Assembly (NCBI RefSeq): GCF_001653135.1
Contig: NZ_BDDS01000005.1
Location: forward strand, 277,198-341,197
Direction of reading: 5' to 3'
From: Pseudoalteromonas neustonica
GTDB taxonomy: Bacteria; Pseudomonadota; Gammaproteobacteria; Enterobacterales; Alteromonadaceae
DNA: 64,000 bases
Position numbers and translations under genes: made by a program. Shown here one piece after another: positions 1 to 9,004 of this stretch. The number at the start of each line of letters is the position of its first letter. Position 1 is the first letter of the stretch. The notes under the pieces were generated by a model, which saw only the letters and a program-made list of their open reading frames with translations, had not been told where the DNA came from and ran no database searches.

Positions 1-1
1 T

Positions 2-1933
2 GAAAATATGCATAAGCATATGGAAAAAACACCGCTAACAGATGAAAACCGTTGGCAAATAGTAGCTAAGGCTGCGAGTGAAGTAGGTCCTGCTTTATTT
101 TTTAGCTTGCTGATCATTACAGTCTCATTCTTACCCGTTTTTATCTTGGAAGCGCAGGAAGGCAGAATGTTTTCACCGCTTGCCTATACTAAAACCTATG
201 CAATGGCTGCATCAGCAGGCTTGGCGATCACATTGGTGCCTGTTTTGATGGGCTACTTTATTCGAGGCAAAGTTGTTTCTGAAAAGAAAAACCCGTTAAA
301 CCGATTATTGATTGCTATCTACATGCCTGTTTTAAAGCAAGTGATGAAGTTTCCAAAATCGACAATAGTAGCAGCAATATTAGTGACTATCGTTGGCTTT
401 TGGCCTGTAGATAAAATTGGTAGTGAATTCATTCCGCCATTGGATGAAGGCGATCTCATGTATATGCCTACTACCTATCCCGGTATTTCAATTGGTAAAG
501 CAAGGGAGTTATTGCAGCAAACAGACAAGCTTATTCGCACTGTGCCAGAAGTTGAAACTGTATTTGGTAAAGTAGGAAGAGCTGAAACTGCAACCGATCC
601 TGCACCTTTAACCATGATTGAAACCTTTATTCAGTTGAAGCCACAAGAACAGTGGCGAGAAGGTGTGACTACTGAATCGTTAAAAGCTGAGTTTGATAAA
701 TTGGTTAAGTTTCCGGGCTTAACAAATGCTTGGGTTATGCCAATCAAGACCCGAATCGACATGTTAGCTACAGGCATAAAAACTCCTGTGGGTATTAAAG
801 TCGCCGGACCAGAGCTTGATGTGATTCAGGAAATCGGCCAACAAATAGAGCAAATTTTACCCGAAGTTACAGGCACAGCATCAGTTTACTCTGAGCGAGT
901 TGCAGGTGGACGATATATCAAGGTTGATATTTCACGCGATAAGGCAAGTCGCTTTGGGTTAAATATCGAAGATGTTCAACAAGTGGTTTCTACAGCTATT
1001 GGTGGTATGAACGTTACCCAAACGGTAGAAGGTCAAGAGCGTTACCCTGTTAACTTACGTTATCCGCAGGATTATCGTGATTCTCCAGAGCAGCTTGCAA
1101 GGTTGCCAGTTGTAACACCAAATGGACAACGCATTGCACTAGGTGATGTCGCAGATATCCGAGTAGAAAATGGTCCGCCGGGGATTAAGAGTGAAAATGC
1201 TCGATTAAATGGCTGGACGTTTATCGATATAGACGGTGTTGACGTAGGTACTTATGTTGAAAGTGCAAAAATACACTTGGCTAATAATCTAAAACTACCA
1301 GCCGGTTATTCAATTACTTGGGCTGGGCAATACGAATATATGGAAAGAGCGAAAGAAAAGCTCACCTATGTATTGCCTTTAACACTCGCCATTATTGTTA
1401 TTCTACTTTACTTAAACTTCAGAGCGTTTAGCGAAGTGGCTATCATCATCGTGACTTTGCCGATGGCAATGATTGGTGGCTTATGGTTGATGTATCTAGA
1501 AGGATTTAACTTCTCTGTGGCTGTTGGCGTGGGCTTTATTGCGCTGGCTGGTGTTGCTGTTGAGATTGGCGTGATAATGCTGGTTTATCTCAATCAAGCA
1601 CTTGCTGAGCTGAAGGAAAAAGCCGAGGAGCGAGCAGAAGCCATCTCAGATGATGCCTACCAAGATGCATTATTGCAAGGTGCTGGTTTGCGTGTGCGTC
1701 CAGTAATGATGACGGTAGCCACAATCATTATCGGCTTAATGCCTATTTTATATGGTACAGGAACTGGCTCAGAGGTAATGAGTCGTATTGCTGCACCAAT
1801 GGTAGGTGGCATGACAAGTGCTGTACTGCTAACTCTAATTGTGCTTCCAGCAATTTATTCAATCGTTAAAAAGCCTGAAGTAAATGCCTTTAACAAAGGA
1901 CTGTCTAACTTGGAGCTAGATAATAATGCTTAG
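2..1933 (+). CDS. cusA: CusA-type Cu(I)/Ag(I) RND efflux transporter, 5' truncated by window edge
   Basis: This is the C-terminal ~643 residues of a heavy-metal RND pump of the inner membrane; the frame is open to the left edge, so the gene starts outside the window. It follows E. coli CusA closely (EVGPALFFSLLIIT, YAMAASAG, DEGDLMYMPTT). The three methionines that bind Cu(I)/Ag(I) in CusA have counterparts in the YMPT, PLTMIE and RIDMLATG segments, which argues for a monovalent-metal pump rather than a Zn/Co/Cd one. The second membrane block is present (LTYVLPLTLAIIVILLYLNF onward) and the end is intact. The next gene overlaps its 3' end by 8 nt, so the two are probably cotranscribed. Confidence 0.93.
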   Translation, partial: ENMHKHMEKTPLTDENRWQIVAKAASEVGPALFFSLLIITVSFLPVFILEAQEGRMFSPLAYTKTYAMAASAGLAITLVPVLMGYFIRGKVVSEKKNPLNRLLIAIYMPVLKQVMKFPKSTIVAAILVTIVGFWPVDKIGSEFIPPLDEGDLMYMPTTYPGISIGKARELLQQTDKLIRTVPEVETVFGKVGRAETATDPAPLTMIETFIQLKPQEQWREGVTTESLKAEFDKLVKFPGLTNAWVMPIKTRIDMLATGIKTPVGIKVAGPELDVIQEIGQQIEQILPEVTGTASVYSERVAGGRYIKVDISRDKASRFGLNIEDVQQVVSTAIGGMNVTQTVEGQERYPVNLRYPQDYRDSPEQLARLPVVTPNGQRIALGDVADIRVENGPPGIKSENARLNGWTFIDIDGVDVGTYVESAKIHLANNLKLPAGYSITWAGQYEYMERAKEKLTYVLPLTLAIIVILLYLNFRAFSEVAIIIVTLPMAMIGGLWLMYLEGFNFSVAVGVGFIALAGVAVEIGVIMLVYLNQALAELKEKAEERAEAISDDAYQDALLQGAGLRVRPVMMTVATIIIGLMPILYGTGTGSEVMSRIAAPMVGGMTSAVLLTLIVLPAIYSIVKKPEVNAFNKGLSNLELDNNA

Positions 1934-2633
1934 CAAAGTTAGAAAGTATCACAAATGGCTTATGGCATTTGTCGGAATACAACTTCTGTTCTGGTCTATA
2001 ACTGGCGTGTATATGGTGACTATGGATATTCACTATATACATGGCGAGTCCTTAGCTAAGAGTGAGGAAGTCAAAATAGATTTAGCAAGAGTGGATTACT
2101 CCATTGCAGAACTTGCTGCTGATTACCCAGAAGCTAGCCAAGTCACGCTTACTCAAAGCATGGGCCGTCCCTTGTATTCTTTTATTAATGGAGATCAGGG
2201 GAAAGTAGCAATTGACGCTAAAACTGGGGCTGTTCGTCCACCTGTTGATGAAGTCAAAGCTAAAGAAATCGCGCAATACCATTACGCAATGAATCATGAA
2301 ATCAACGGCATAAGGCTGATTCAATCAATCACAGATATGCCTGCTGAGTTATCTCCAAGACACTTACCCGTTTGGAGAGTAACGTTTGACCAATTCGCCA
2401 CTCCGACATTTTATATCAGTCAACAAACAGGCGCACTTGTTGCCAAGCGACATGATTTCTGGAGGTTGTTTGATTGGATGTGGCGTTTCCACATTATGGA
2501 TTATGATGATGGTGAAAATGTATCTAACTGGTTTTTGTTCTTGGTCGCAACTCTAGGTCTAATGGGCGCAATTACTGGCGCTGTATTGACTTATTATCGA
2601 GTGCTTTCCCCAAATAAAAAGGGAGTCATTTGA
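1926..2633 (+). CDS. PepSY-domain membrane protein
   Basis: A 235-residue protein with an N-terminal membrane segment (about 10-32, WLMAFVGIQLLFWSITGVYM), a periplasmic PepSY-like region including FYISQQTGALVAKR, and a C-terminal membrane segment (about 200-223). PepSY-associated membrane proteins commonly accompany metal or haem uptake and ferric reductases; the exact role here is unknown. It overlaps cusA by 8 nt and shares the TGATG junction with the next gene, so it belongs to the same operon. It is like a shorter version of its downstream neighbour, which begins with the same membrane-PepSY-membrane layout, and the two may pair in one redox complex (inference). Confidence 0.8.
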   Translation: MLSKVRKYHKWLMAFVGIQLLFWSITGVYMVTMDIHYIHGESLAKSEEVKIDLARVDYSIAELAADYPEASQVTLTQSMGRPLYSFINGDQGKVAIDAKTGAVRPPVDEVKAKEIAQYHYAMNHEINGIRLIQSITDMPAELSPRHLPVWRVTFDQFATPTFYISQQTGALVAKRHDFWRLFDWMWRFHIMDYDDGENVSNWFLFLVATLGLMGAITGAVLTYYRVLSPNKKGVI

Positions 2634-4465
2634 TGCGACTATTTAAGTTGAATACTACGTTACACAAATGGCTTTCTTTATTTGTTGGTTTACAACTGCT
2701 TATTTGGTTGGGAACGGGTCTTTACTTCAATTTGATGGATCACAGTAAAGCCAGTGGTAATGAGCTTAGAGTTCATTCTCATCATGAAGGTAACATTACA
2801 GACTTTAGATTTATCCCTATTAAAGACATTACTAATGAAGCACCTCAAGAAGTAAAACTTATATGGATTTTACATCAGCCTTACTATCATTTTGTGTTCG
2901 ATAAGGGCCAGCATAGCTACCAAGAACTTCACTCAAAGCTATTTGATGCTTTAACAGGAAAGCCATTTAACCTGTCTGAAGAACAAGTACTAACTTTGGC
3001 AAAAAACTCCTATTCAGGTGAGGGCAAGCTAACTACACCAGTGTTATCTCAGCCCCCATTTTCTGATCACGTAAGGCAACAAAATCCTATGTGGCAAGTT
3101 GTCGTTGAGGATGAGAATAATACAACTATTTATTTAGATAGTATTACAGGCCAAGTGCTTCGCCATGCCAATGATGATTTCAGGCTAAAAGATCTGATGA
3201 TGAAGCTTCACTTTATGGACTATGGCAACTCTGGAGGGTTTAACCATTGGTTGATCATTGCATTTGCTTTTTCAACGCTATTACTTTCAGTTACTGGCGT
3301 AACTTGGCTGATACAGCAATATCAAAACGGTTTTCTGAAGCCTGTTTGGAGTAGCAACAAGCAAAAAGTGGCTGTGACCTTTTCCAATGAAAATACCATT
3401 ACTGACATTTCAGCAACTGGTTACTCAACAGTATTAGAAGGATTAGCTAGTTCACATGTTTACCTTCCGTCAAGTTGTGGTGGAGGCGGTACATGTGGCA
3501 AATGCGTGTTCTTAAGTTCAACTCAATTACCTATCACACTTTCTGAGCAGGAACATTTATCAGATGAGCAGCTTAAGGAAGGCTATCGGTTAGGATGTCA
3601 GCACAGATTCTCTGAAATTAGCTCAATTGAAGTTAATACGGATCTCAATATTGAAAATCATGAGCTAGTTGTGGTTGCGACTAACTTCATTACTCCTTTT
3701 ATCAAGGAAGTGAAATTTAAGCTGAAATCAGGCAAACAGTTGGCATTTAAAGCTGGTGCATATATGCAATTTGATGTGCCAGCAGGGATGAATAGCTTAC
3801 GTCCAGATGATATGCCAGAGTGCTATGAAAAATACTGGGATAGCTACTATCATGGAAAATTTTCTCATAACGGTGTAACTCGCCACTACTCATTAGTTAA
3901 CTTTGACGAGGAGTCTGATGAGTTAATGTTTAATATCCGTTGGCAGACCGCAAAGAATGGTTTTAAAGCAGGAATAGGTTCAAGTTATTTAGGTTCACTC
4001 CAAGTAGGTGAAACGATAACTGCAAAAGGCCCTTTTTCTGATTTTTATGCCACTTCAAATAAAAAAGTTAGTCGCGTGTTTATTGGTGCGGGTTCAGGAC
4101 TTGCACCACTGAGGTCTATTATTTTTGAACAGTTGAAAAAGCATAAAGATAAAAGTGGTTTGACTCTTATCTATGGTGCGCGAACTGAAGATGACTTGCT
4201 ATACCATAATGAATTGAAGTCACTGAGTGAGAAGCATAAAAACTTCTCTTATATTCCTACTCTTTCTAATCCTTCAGAAGAATGGCAAGGGCACTCAGGC
4301 TATGTTCAAAAAGTACTTCTGCCGTATATGAACCAAAAATCAGAACTGCTTTTGGCTGAGTTTTACTTGTGCGGTCCAGAAGCAATGATGAGTGAAGTGG
4401 AAAAAATAATTACAGATGCTGGGATTCCAAGTAATCAAATTTTCAAAGATAAATTTAGTCGTTAA
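2633..4465 (+). CDS. PepSY membrane protein fused to 2Fe-2S ferredoxin and FAD/NAD(P)H reductase domains
   Basis: A 610-residue fusion. The N-terminal ~220 residues form a PepSY unit between two membrane segments (HKWLSLFVGLQLLIWLGTG and FNHWLIIAFAFSTLLLSVTG). Next comes a plant-type 2Fe-2S ferredoxin domain with ligands C282, C288, C291 (CGGGGTCGKC) and C322. The C-terminal half is a ferredoxin-reductase module with the flavin-binding RHYSLVNF, the nucleotide-binding GAGSGLAPLRS and the terminal CGPEAMMSEVE. The cytoplasmic half resembles NqrF of the Na+-pumping NADH:quinone reductase. It probably passes NAD(P)H electrons across the inner membrane; a cupric or other metal substrate is inferred from context only. 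ATG 2633 is preferred over TTG 2630 because GGGAG lies upstream and it forms a TGATG coupling with the previous stop. Confidence 0.85.
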   Translation: MRLFKLNTTLHKWLSLFVGLQLLIWLGTGLYFNLMDHSKASGNELRVHSHHEGNITDFRFIPIKDITNEAPQEVKLIWILHQPYYHFVFDKGQHSYQELHSKLFDALTGKPFNLSEEQVLTLAKNSYSGEGKLTTPVLSQPPFSDHVRQQNPMWQVVVEDENNTTIYLDSITGQVLRHANDDFRLKDLMMKLHFMDYGNSGGFNHWLIIAFAFSTLLLSVTGVTWLIQQYQNGFLKPVWSSNKQKVAVTFSNENTITDISATGYSTVLEGLASSHVYLPSSCGGGGTCGKCVFLSSTQLPITLSEQEHLSDEQLKEGYRLGCQHRFSEISSIEVNTDLNIENHELVVVATNFITPFIKEVKFKLKSGKQLAFKAGAYMQFDVPAGMNSLRPDDMPECYEKYWDSYYHGKFSHNGVTRHYSLVNFDEESDELMFNIRWQTAKNGFKAGIGSSYLGSLQVGETITAKGPFSDFYATSNKKVSRVFIGAGSGLAPLRSIIFEQLKKHKDKSGLTLIYGARTEDDLLYHNELKSLSEKHKNFSYIPTLSNPSEEWQGHSGYVQKVLLPYMNQKSELLLAEFYLCGPEAMMSEVEKIITDAGIPSNQIFKDKFSR

Positions 4466-4489
4466 TCCATTAAATAAATAGAGGTATAT

Positions 4490-4837
4490 ATGAAAACATT
4501 AATTAAATTTTTAACCGTAATCAGTGTCGTTTTTAGTAGTGCGGTATTTGCGCATGTGCATCTTGAAAAAAGTGTGCCTGCTGATAATGCAATGCTAATG
4601 AATCCTCCAGAAGAGTTAACTTTGGTGTTCACCAAAGAGGTACGGGTTGTAAAAGTTTCATTGGCCAATAAACAAGGCGAAGAATTTAAATTTGGATTCG
4701 AGCCTTCTAAAGTCGCTACTAGCAAATTTACATGGAAACTACCTAAATTAGCTCCTGCAAACTATACTGTGGATGTAACCTTCTTAGGTAACGATGGTCA
4801 TAAAATGAAACATAGCTTCGGCTTTATGGTTCACTAA
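4490..4837 (+). CDS. copC: CopC-family periplasmic copper-binding protein
   Basis: A 115-residue protein with a signal peptide (cleavage near VFAHVHLEKS) and a CopC/YobA beta-barrel fold: HVHLEKSVPADN, EELTLVFTKEV, and the end NDGHKMKHSFGFMVH. The His after the signal peptide (AHVH) and the Asp-His-Lys-Met-Lys-His segment near the end fit the Cu(II) site of CopC proteins. CopC binds periplasmic copper and normally works with CopD, encoded next. It is preceded by AGAGGT 8 nt before the ATG and lies 24 nt after the reductase fusion. Confidence 0.92.
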   Translation: MKTLIKFLTVISVVFSSAVFAHVHLEKSVPADNAMLMNPPEELTLVFTKEVRVVKVSLANKQGEEFKFGFEPSKVATSKFTWKLPKLAPANYTVDVTFLGNDGHKMKHSFGFMVH

Positions 4838-4856
4838 AATAGGCGGTGTGATTGAT

Positions 4857-5744
4857 ATGGAAATGTATATCTGGAATACAGTCATTGTACTGTCAAAAAT
4901 TGTATTTTACGTCGGCTTTGCCTGTATTGCTGGTTATACATTTTTCAGGCAAATATTTGAGAATAATGAATCTCATACTAATGCTGTAATAGCGAATTTA
5001 ACGTGGACAAGAACTTATATAGTTATGGCTTTGATCGCTAATATTACTTGGTTCTTTGCCAGTACTGGTGCAATGGCAGAAGAGGGAATTCAGGGGGCGA
5101 TAGACGCTGATATGTTGGCTATTATGTGGGACTCCTCTGTCGGCACTGGAGCTTTGCTTCGAGCGCTTGGGCTAGTTACCGCAATAATCGCTTTAGCTTT
5201 AAGGTTCAAACTCGCTGTGAACTCGTACTTAAAACAAAGCGCTTTAATGTTGAGTTTATTAATCCTTGCATACTCATTCACGTTACTGGGTCATATTTCT
5301 GAGTTAGGCACAATTGAAAAAGGCTTGCTTATTTTGCATGTGCTCGTTATGGCATGGTGGTTTGGGGCGTTATTGCCACTAAAACAGGCTTGCCATCAGC
5401 TAAGTTATGCAGAACTTCATTTGCTGATGGAAAGCTTTGGCAAACAAGCAAGTTTTACAGTGAGCCTATTGTTGGTAGCAGGCCTCTGGCTCGTGATTCA
5501 ATTGGTCGGAAGTCTTGATGCACTAATAAGCTCAAGTTACGGACAAACACTGTTGTTTAAATTGGCCCTTGTAGTGTCTATTTTGGCACTTGCTGCTAAA
5601 CATAAACTAATACTCGTTCCACAACTTAAAAATAGTCAAGGCAGAGAGGCTTTATCTAAATCTATCTCGATAGAAATGCTAGTAGCTTTTGCCATTTTAT
5701 CTGTAACGGCTGGGCTTACTAGTGTTGTTGGCCCTGCAAATTAA
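4857..5744 (+). CDS. copD: CopD-family copper resistance membrane protein
   Basis: An inner-membrane protein of about 295 residues with some eight hydrophobic segments and the CopD domain in the C-terminal half (HVLVMAWWFGALLPLKQ, LLFKLALVVSILALAAKHK). CopD partners CopC in moving or handling copper at the inner membrane. The start is chosen at ATG 4857 because AGGCGG (4841-4846) sits 10 nt upstream; a GTG at 4848 would be only 1-2 nt from that site. It lies 10-20 nt after copC, so the two are coupled. Confidence 0.88.
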   Translation: MEMYIWNTVIVLSKIVFYVGFACIAGYTFFRQIFENNESHTNAVIANLTWTRTYIVMALIANITWFFASTGAMAEEGIQGAIDADMLAIMWDSSVGTGALLRALGLVTAIIALALRFKLAVNSYLKQSALMLSLLILAYSFTLLGHISELGTIEKGLLILHVLVMAWWFGALLPLKQACHQLSYAELHLLMESFGKQASFTVSLLLVAGLWLVIQLVGSLDALISSSYGQTLLFKLALVVSILALAAKHKLILVPQLKNSQGREALSKSISIEMLVAFAILSVTAGLTSVVGPAN

Positions 5745-5765
5745 AACCTAAAAGAGAGAATGAAA

Positions 5766-6230
5766 ATGAAAACAATAAATATATTACTCGTTTTATTAAT
5801 GACGTTTAGTTTCGCAGCAAACGCTCATGGTGATAAGAACAAAGACAAAGGTTTGTTTAAAGGTATAGATACCCCTGCCGCAAAAGTTGTTTTGGCATTT
5901 CATCAAGCACTTGAAACTGGCAATCAAAAACAGGCTAGAGCGCAGTTAGCGGATGATGTCACCATTTTCGAGGGAGGCCGCGTTGAAAGGAGCGCTGATG
6001 AATATGCTCATCATCATATGTTGTCGGATATGAAGTATTTAGCAGCGATGAAGAGCGACACACTTGAACATCAAGTGACGATACTTGGAAATACAGCTAT
6101 CTCTGCCTCGCGTAGTCAAACTAAAGGTACTTACAATGGTGAAGAACGTGATTATCAAGGGATGGAAACAATGGTTCTCGAAAAGCAAAATGGTGAATGG
6201 AAGATTAAGCACATTCATTGGTCACATTAA
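5766..6230 (+). CDS. Secreted NTF2/SnoaL-like (DUF4440-type) protein
   Basis: About 154 residues with a signal peptide ending near SFAANAHG and a cone-shaped NTF2-like domain: AKVVLAFHQALETGNQKQARAQLADDVTIFEGG, then HHHMLSDMKYL, and the end NGEWKIKHIHWSH. Such proteins are often encoded inside copper-resistance clusters, but their biochemical role is not settled; the many His residues (HHH, HIHWSH) would suit metal binding. ATG 5766 is preferred to ATG 5760 because AAGAGAGA lies directly before 5760, leaving a normal spacing of 7 only to 5766. It sits between copD and copA in one transcriptional direction. Confidence 0.78.
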   Translation: MKTINILLVLLMTFSFAANAHGDKNKDKGLFKGIDTPAAKVVLAFHQALETGNQKQARAQLADDVTIFEGGRVERSADEYAHHHMLSDMKYLAAMKSDTLEHQVTILGNTAISASRSQTKGTYNGEERDYQGMETMVLEKQNGEWKIKHIHWSH

Positions 6231-6257
6231 TTTATTGGTTAAATAACGGAGTACAAA

Positions 6258-8132
6258 ATGAGAATTAAAAATCCATTACATCAAGTTTCTACGCCACGTA
6301 GACGCTTTGTACAAGGTGTAATTGCTGGCGGTGTATTAGCTGCTTTTCCAAGTGTTCTTCATGCAGCTTCATCTTTGATTGCTGGAACTTCAACAGGTAC
6401 TGCGCCCGAACTAAGTGGAGAAGTAATAGATTTAGTGATAGATGAGTCACCCGTAAACTTCACAGGTGTTGTAAGAATGGCTACAACAATCAATGGCTCA
6501 ATACCAGCTCCTACCTTGCGCCTCAGAGAAGGTGATGACGTTACTATCAGGGTAACTAATAAATTATCAGTGCCGAGTTCAATTCATTGGCATGGGATCA
6601 TTCTTCCGTATCAAATGGATGGTGTACCGGGCATTAGCTTTAAAGGCATTATGCCTGGCGAAACGTTTGTTTATAAATTTAAGTTACAACAAAGCGGTAC
6701 TTATTGGTATCACTCACACAGTGGCTTTCAAGAAATGACCGGTATGTATGGGGCGTTAATTATTGAGCCAAGAGAAAAGGATATTATTAGTGCTGACAAT
6801 GAGCATGTCATCCTATTGTCTGATTGGACTGATGATGATCCTATGGAGTTATTCCGTAAATTAAAAATTCAGGGGGATGTGTTTAACTTTAATCAGCCCA
6901 CTGTACCTGAGTTTTTTGATGACATAGCAACAAGCGGCGTTGCTAATGCACTTCAACGACGTGAAATGTGGAACCAGATGCGAATGAGTCCAACCGATTT
7001 AGCTGATTTATCGGCTTCGGCAATGACCTATTTAATGAATGGTACTGCGCCAATGGCTAATTGGCGTGGGCTGTTTAAAGCGGGCGAAAAAGTACGTTTA
7101 AGATTTATTAATGGCTCAAGTAACACCTTTTTTGATGTACGTATCCCAGAGTTAAAATTAACTGTGGTACAAGCAGATGGACAAAATGTTGAACCCGTTA
7201 CCGTAGATGAGTTTCGCTTTGGTCCAGGTGAAACTTATGATGTACTTGTTGAGCCTAAAAATGACGCATACACAATTTTTGCACAAAGCATGGACCGCTC
7301 AGGTTATGCCAAAGGGACTTTGTCTGTCGCTGCTAATATTGATGCGCCAGTGCCTGCACTTGACCCAGTTGAGTGGTTAGCAATGCGGGATATGATGGGC
7401 AATATGGATCACTCTGCTATGCCTGGAATGGATCACAGCGCTATGGGCCACGCTAGCATGGACAAAACCAGTATGGATCAGGGGGCAATGGATCATAGCA
7501 CAATGGACCACGGTGCAATGGCAATGGATCATAGCACAATGGACCACGGTGCAATGGCAATGGACCATAGTAAGCATAATATGGGTAAAAACCCACTGGC
7601 TGTTCCAAGTCAGAAAGTTCGCCACGCTAAAACAGAATATGGCGCCTCAATTGATATGCGCGTTGATACGCCACGCACAAACTTAGACGATCCTGGTGTT
7701 GGGCTGCGCAATAACGGCCGTCGAGTTTTAACACTTGCAGATTTACGCTCTCTTGATGGCATAGTTGACCACCAAGCACCCGAAGCCGAAATTGAGCTGC
7801 ATTTAACCGGCAACATGGAACGCTACAGCTGGTCTTTTGATGGCTTAGAGTTTGGTAAAAGTACCCCTGTGCATATGAAGCATAATCAGCGGGTACGAGT
7901 TATTTTACAAAACGATACCATGATGACACACCCTATGCATTTACATGGTATGTGGAGCGACTTGGAGAACGATCAAGGCGATGTGTTAGTTCGCCGCCAT
8001 ACCATAATGGTACAGCCCGCCCAAAGAATTAGCTTTTTAACTACGCCACATGATGTTGGTCGTTGGGCTTGGCATTGTCATTTACTGTTTCATATGGATG
8101 CAGGTATGTTTAGAGAGGTGGTTGTATCATGA
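6258..8132 (+). CDS. copA: CopA/PcoA-type multicopper oxidase
   Basis: A 624-residue periplasmic multicopper oxidase. The Tat signal has the twin-arginine motif RRRFVQGV at residues 14-21. Copper ligands are visible in all four motifs: HWHG (H110, H112), HSH (H152, H154), HPMHLHG (H558, H561, H563) and HCHLLFHMDAGM (H606, C607, H608, H612, M617), so both the type 1 and trinuclear sites look intact. A Met/His/Asp-rich insert (about residues 380-440) built from MDHS units resembles the methionine-rich segment of PcoA/CopA. It oxidises periplasmic Cu(I) and binds extra copper. Its stop overlaps the copB start (ATGA). Confidence 0.96.
   Translation: MRIKNPLHQVSTPRRRFVQGVIAGGVLAAFPSVLHAASSLIAGTSTGTAPELSGEVIDLVIDESPVNFTGVVRMATTINGSIPAPTLRLREGDDVTIRVTNKLSVPSSIHWHGIILPYQMDGVPGISFKGIMPGETFVYKFKLQQSGTYWYHSHSGFQEMTGMYGALIIEPREKDIISADNEHVILLSDWTDDDPMELFRKLKIQGDVFNFNQPTVPEFFDDIATSGVANALQRREMWNQMRMSPTDLADLSASAMTYLMNGTAPMANWRGLFKAGEKVRLRFINGSSNTFFDVRIPELKLTVVQADGQNVEPVTVDEFRFGPGETYDVLVEPKNDAYTIFAQSMDRSGYAKGTLSVAANIDAPVPALDPVEWLAMRDMMGNMDHSAMPGMDHSAMGHASMDKTSMDQGAMDHSTMDHGAMAMDHSTMDHGAMAMDHSKHNMGKNPLAVPSQKVRHAKTEYGASIDMRVDTPRTNLDDPGVGLRNNGRRVLTLADLRSLDGIVDHQAPEAEIELHLTGNMERYSWSFDGLEFGKSTPVHMKHNQRVRVILQNDTMMTHPMHLHGMWSDLENDQGDVLVRRHTIMVQPAQRISFLTTPHDVGRWAWHCHLLFHMDAGMFREVVVS
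7488..7559 (+). repeat. 36-bp tandem repeat inside copA Met-rich region
   Basis: Two perfect consecutive 36-bp copies (7488-7523 and 7524-7559) encode MDHSTMDHGAMA twice. Shorter degenerate MDHS units flank them. The unit is a multiple of three, so gain or loss of copies would change the number of Met/His copper ligands without breaking the frame. Confidence 0.9.
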
Positions 8133-9004
8133 GAAATTTAACCTTATCAACAGTACTTACTAGTGCACTATTAATTAGCGCACCGTTATTGAGCCTGAAT
8201 GTGTTTGCTCAAACTGAAATGGGCGACATGTCTGGCGATATGGCGGGCGATAAAATGCAGCCGCAAGGCGGCGATGCCCCTAAAAATGCTCGCGATCCAC
8301 ACGCTTATGCTAATGGCACAACCTTAACGCAAGGGCCATATGCTTTAGCAGATGGCGAGCGCTTAACCCTTGCAGATGAGTATAAGTTTTACGCTATTTT
8401 AGGTGATCGCCTTGAGTATAACGAACAAGCCGATGCTGCTGTTTTCGATTTACAAGCTTGGTACGGCACCACCTTTAATCGATTAGTGATAAAAACCGAG
8501 GGCGATGTTAGTTATGGCAAGCTTGAAGAAAATCAAACTGATATTTTATGGGGTCATGCAATTTCGGCTTATTGGGATACGCAAGTCGGTATTCGCTACG
8601 ATTATTATAAAGAAGGCAAAAACCGTCAATGGTTAGCGTTTGGTATTCAAGGCTTAGCACCTTATTGGTTTGAGCTTGATATGACAGCGTATGTAGGTGA
8701 GAGCGGCAATACAGCATTTACAGCAGAAGCTGAATATGAGCTGCTTTTAACACAAAGGCTCATTATACAGCCTCGTGCTGAAATAACATTTTATGGTAAA
8801 GACGATGAACAAAATGAGCTAGGCAGTGGGCTATCTAGTACTGCTATTGGCGTTAGGGTTCGTTATGAATTTACTCGCCAATTTGCACCTTATGTAGGTG
8901 TAGAGTGGACTAATAAATTTGGTAGCACAGCAGATTACGCCAAGCTAAACGAGCAGAGCAGCAACGATACTGAGTTTGTTGCCGGTTTAAGATTTTGGTT
9001 TTAA
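8129..9004 (+). CDS. copB: CopB/PcoB-type outer-membrane copper resistance protein
   Basis: A 291-residue protein with a signal peptide (cleavage near NVFAQT), a short Met-rich linker (MGDMSGDMAGDKM), and the CopB beta-barrel domain: ILGDRLEYNEQADAAVFDLQ, QTDILWGHAISAYWDTQVG, and the terminal ...EFVAGLRFWF, ending in Phe as outer-membrane barrels do. CopB acts with CopA in copper sequestration or export at the outer membrane. It overlaps copA by 4 nt (ATGA), so the two are translationally coupled. Confidence 0.94.
   Translation: MRNLTLSTVLTSALLISAPLLSLNVFAQTEMGDMSGDMAGDKMQPQGGDAPKNARDPHAYANGTTLTQGPYALADGERLTLADEYKFYAILGDRLEYNEQADAAVFDLQAWYGTTFNRLVIKTEGDVSYGKLEENQTDILWGHAISAYWDTQVGIRYDYYKEGKNRQWLAFGIQGLAPYWFELDMTAYVGESGNTAFTAEAEYELLLTQRLIIQPRAEITFYGKDDEQNELGSGLSSTAIGVRVRYEFTRQFAPYVGVEWTNKFGSTADYAKLNEQSSNDTEFVAGLRFWF

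Noticed and set aside
7377..7625. Minus-strand His-rich open frame opposite the multicopper oxidase
   Set aside because: It is the mirror of the Met/Asp/His repeat of copA on the other strand and has no start signal or homology.
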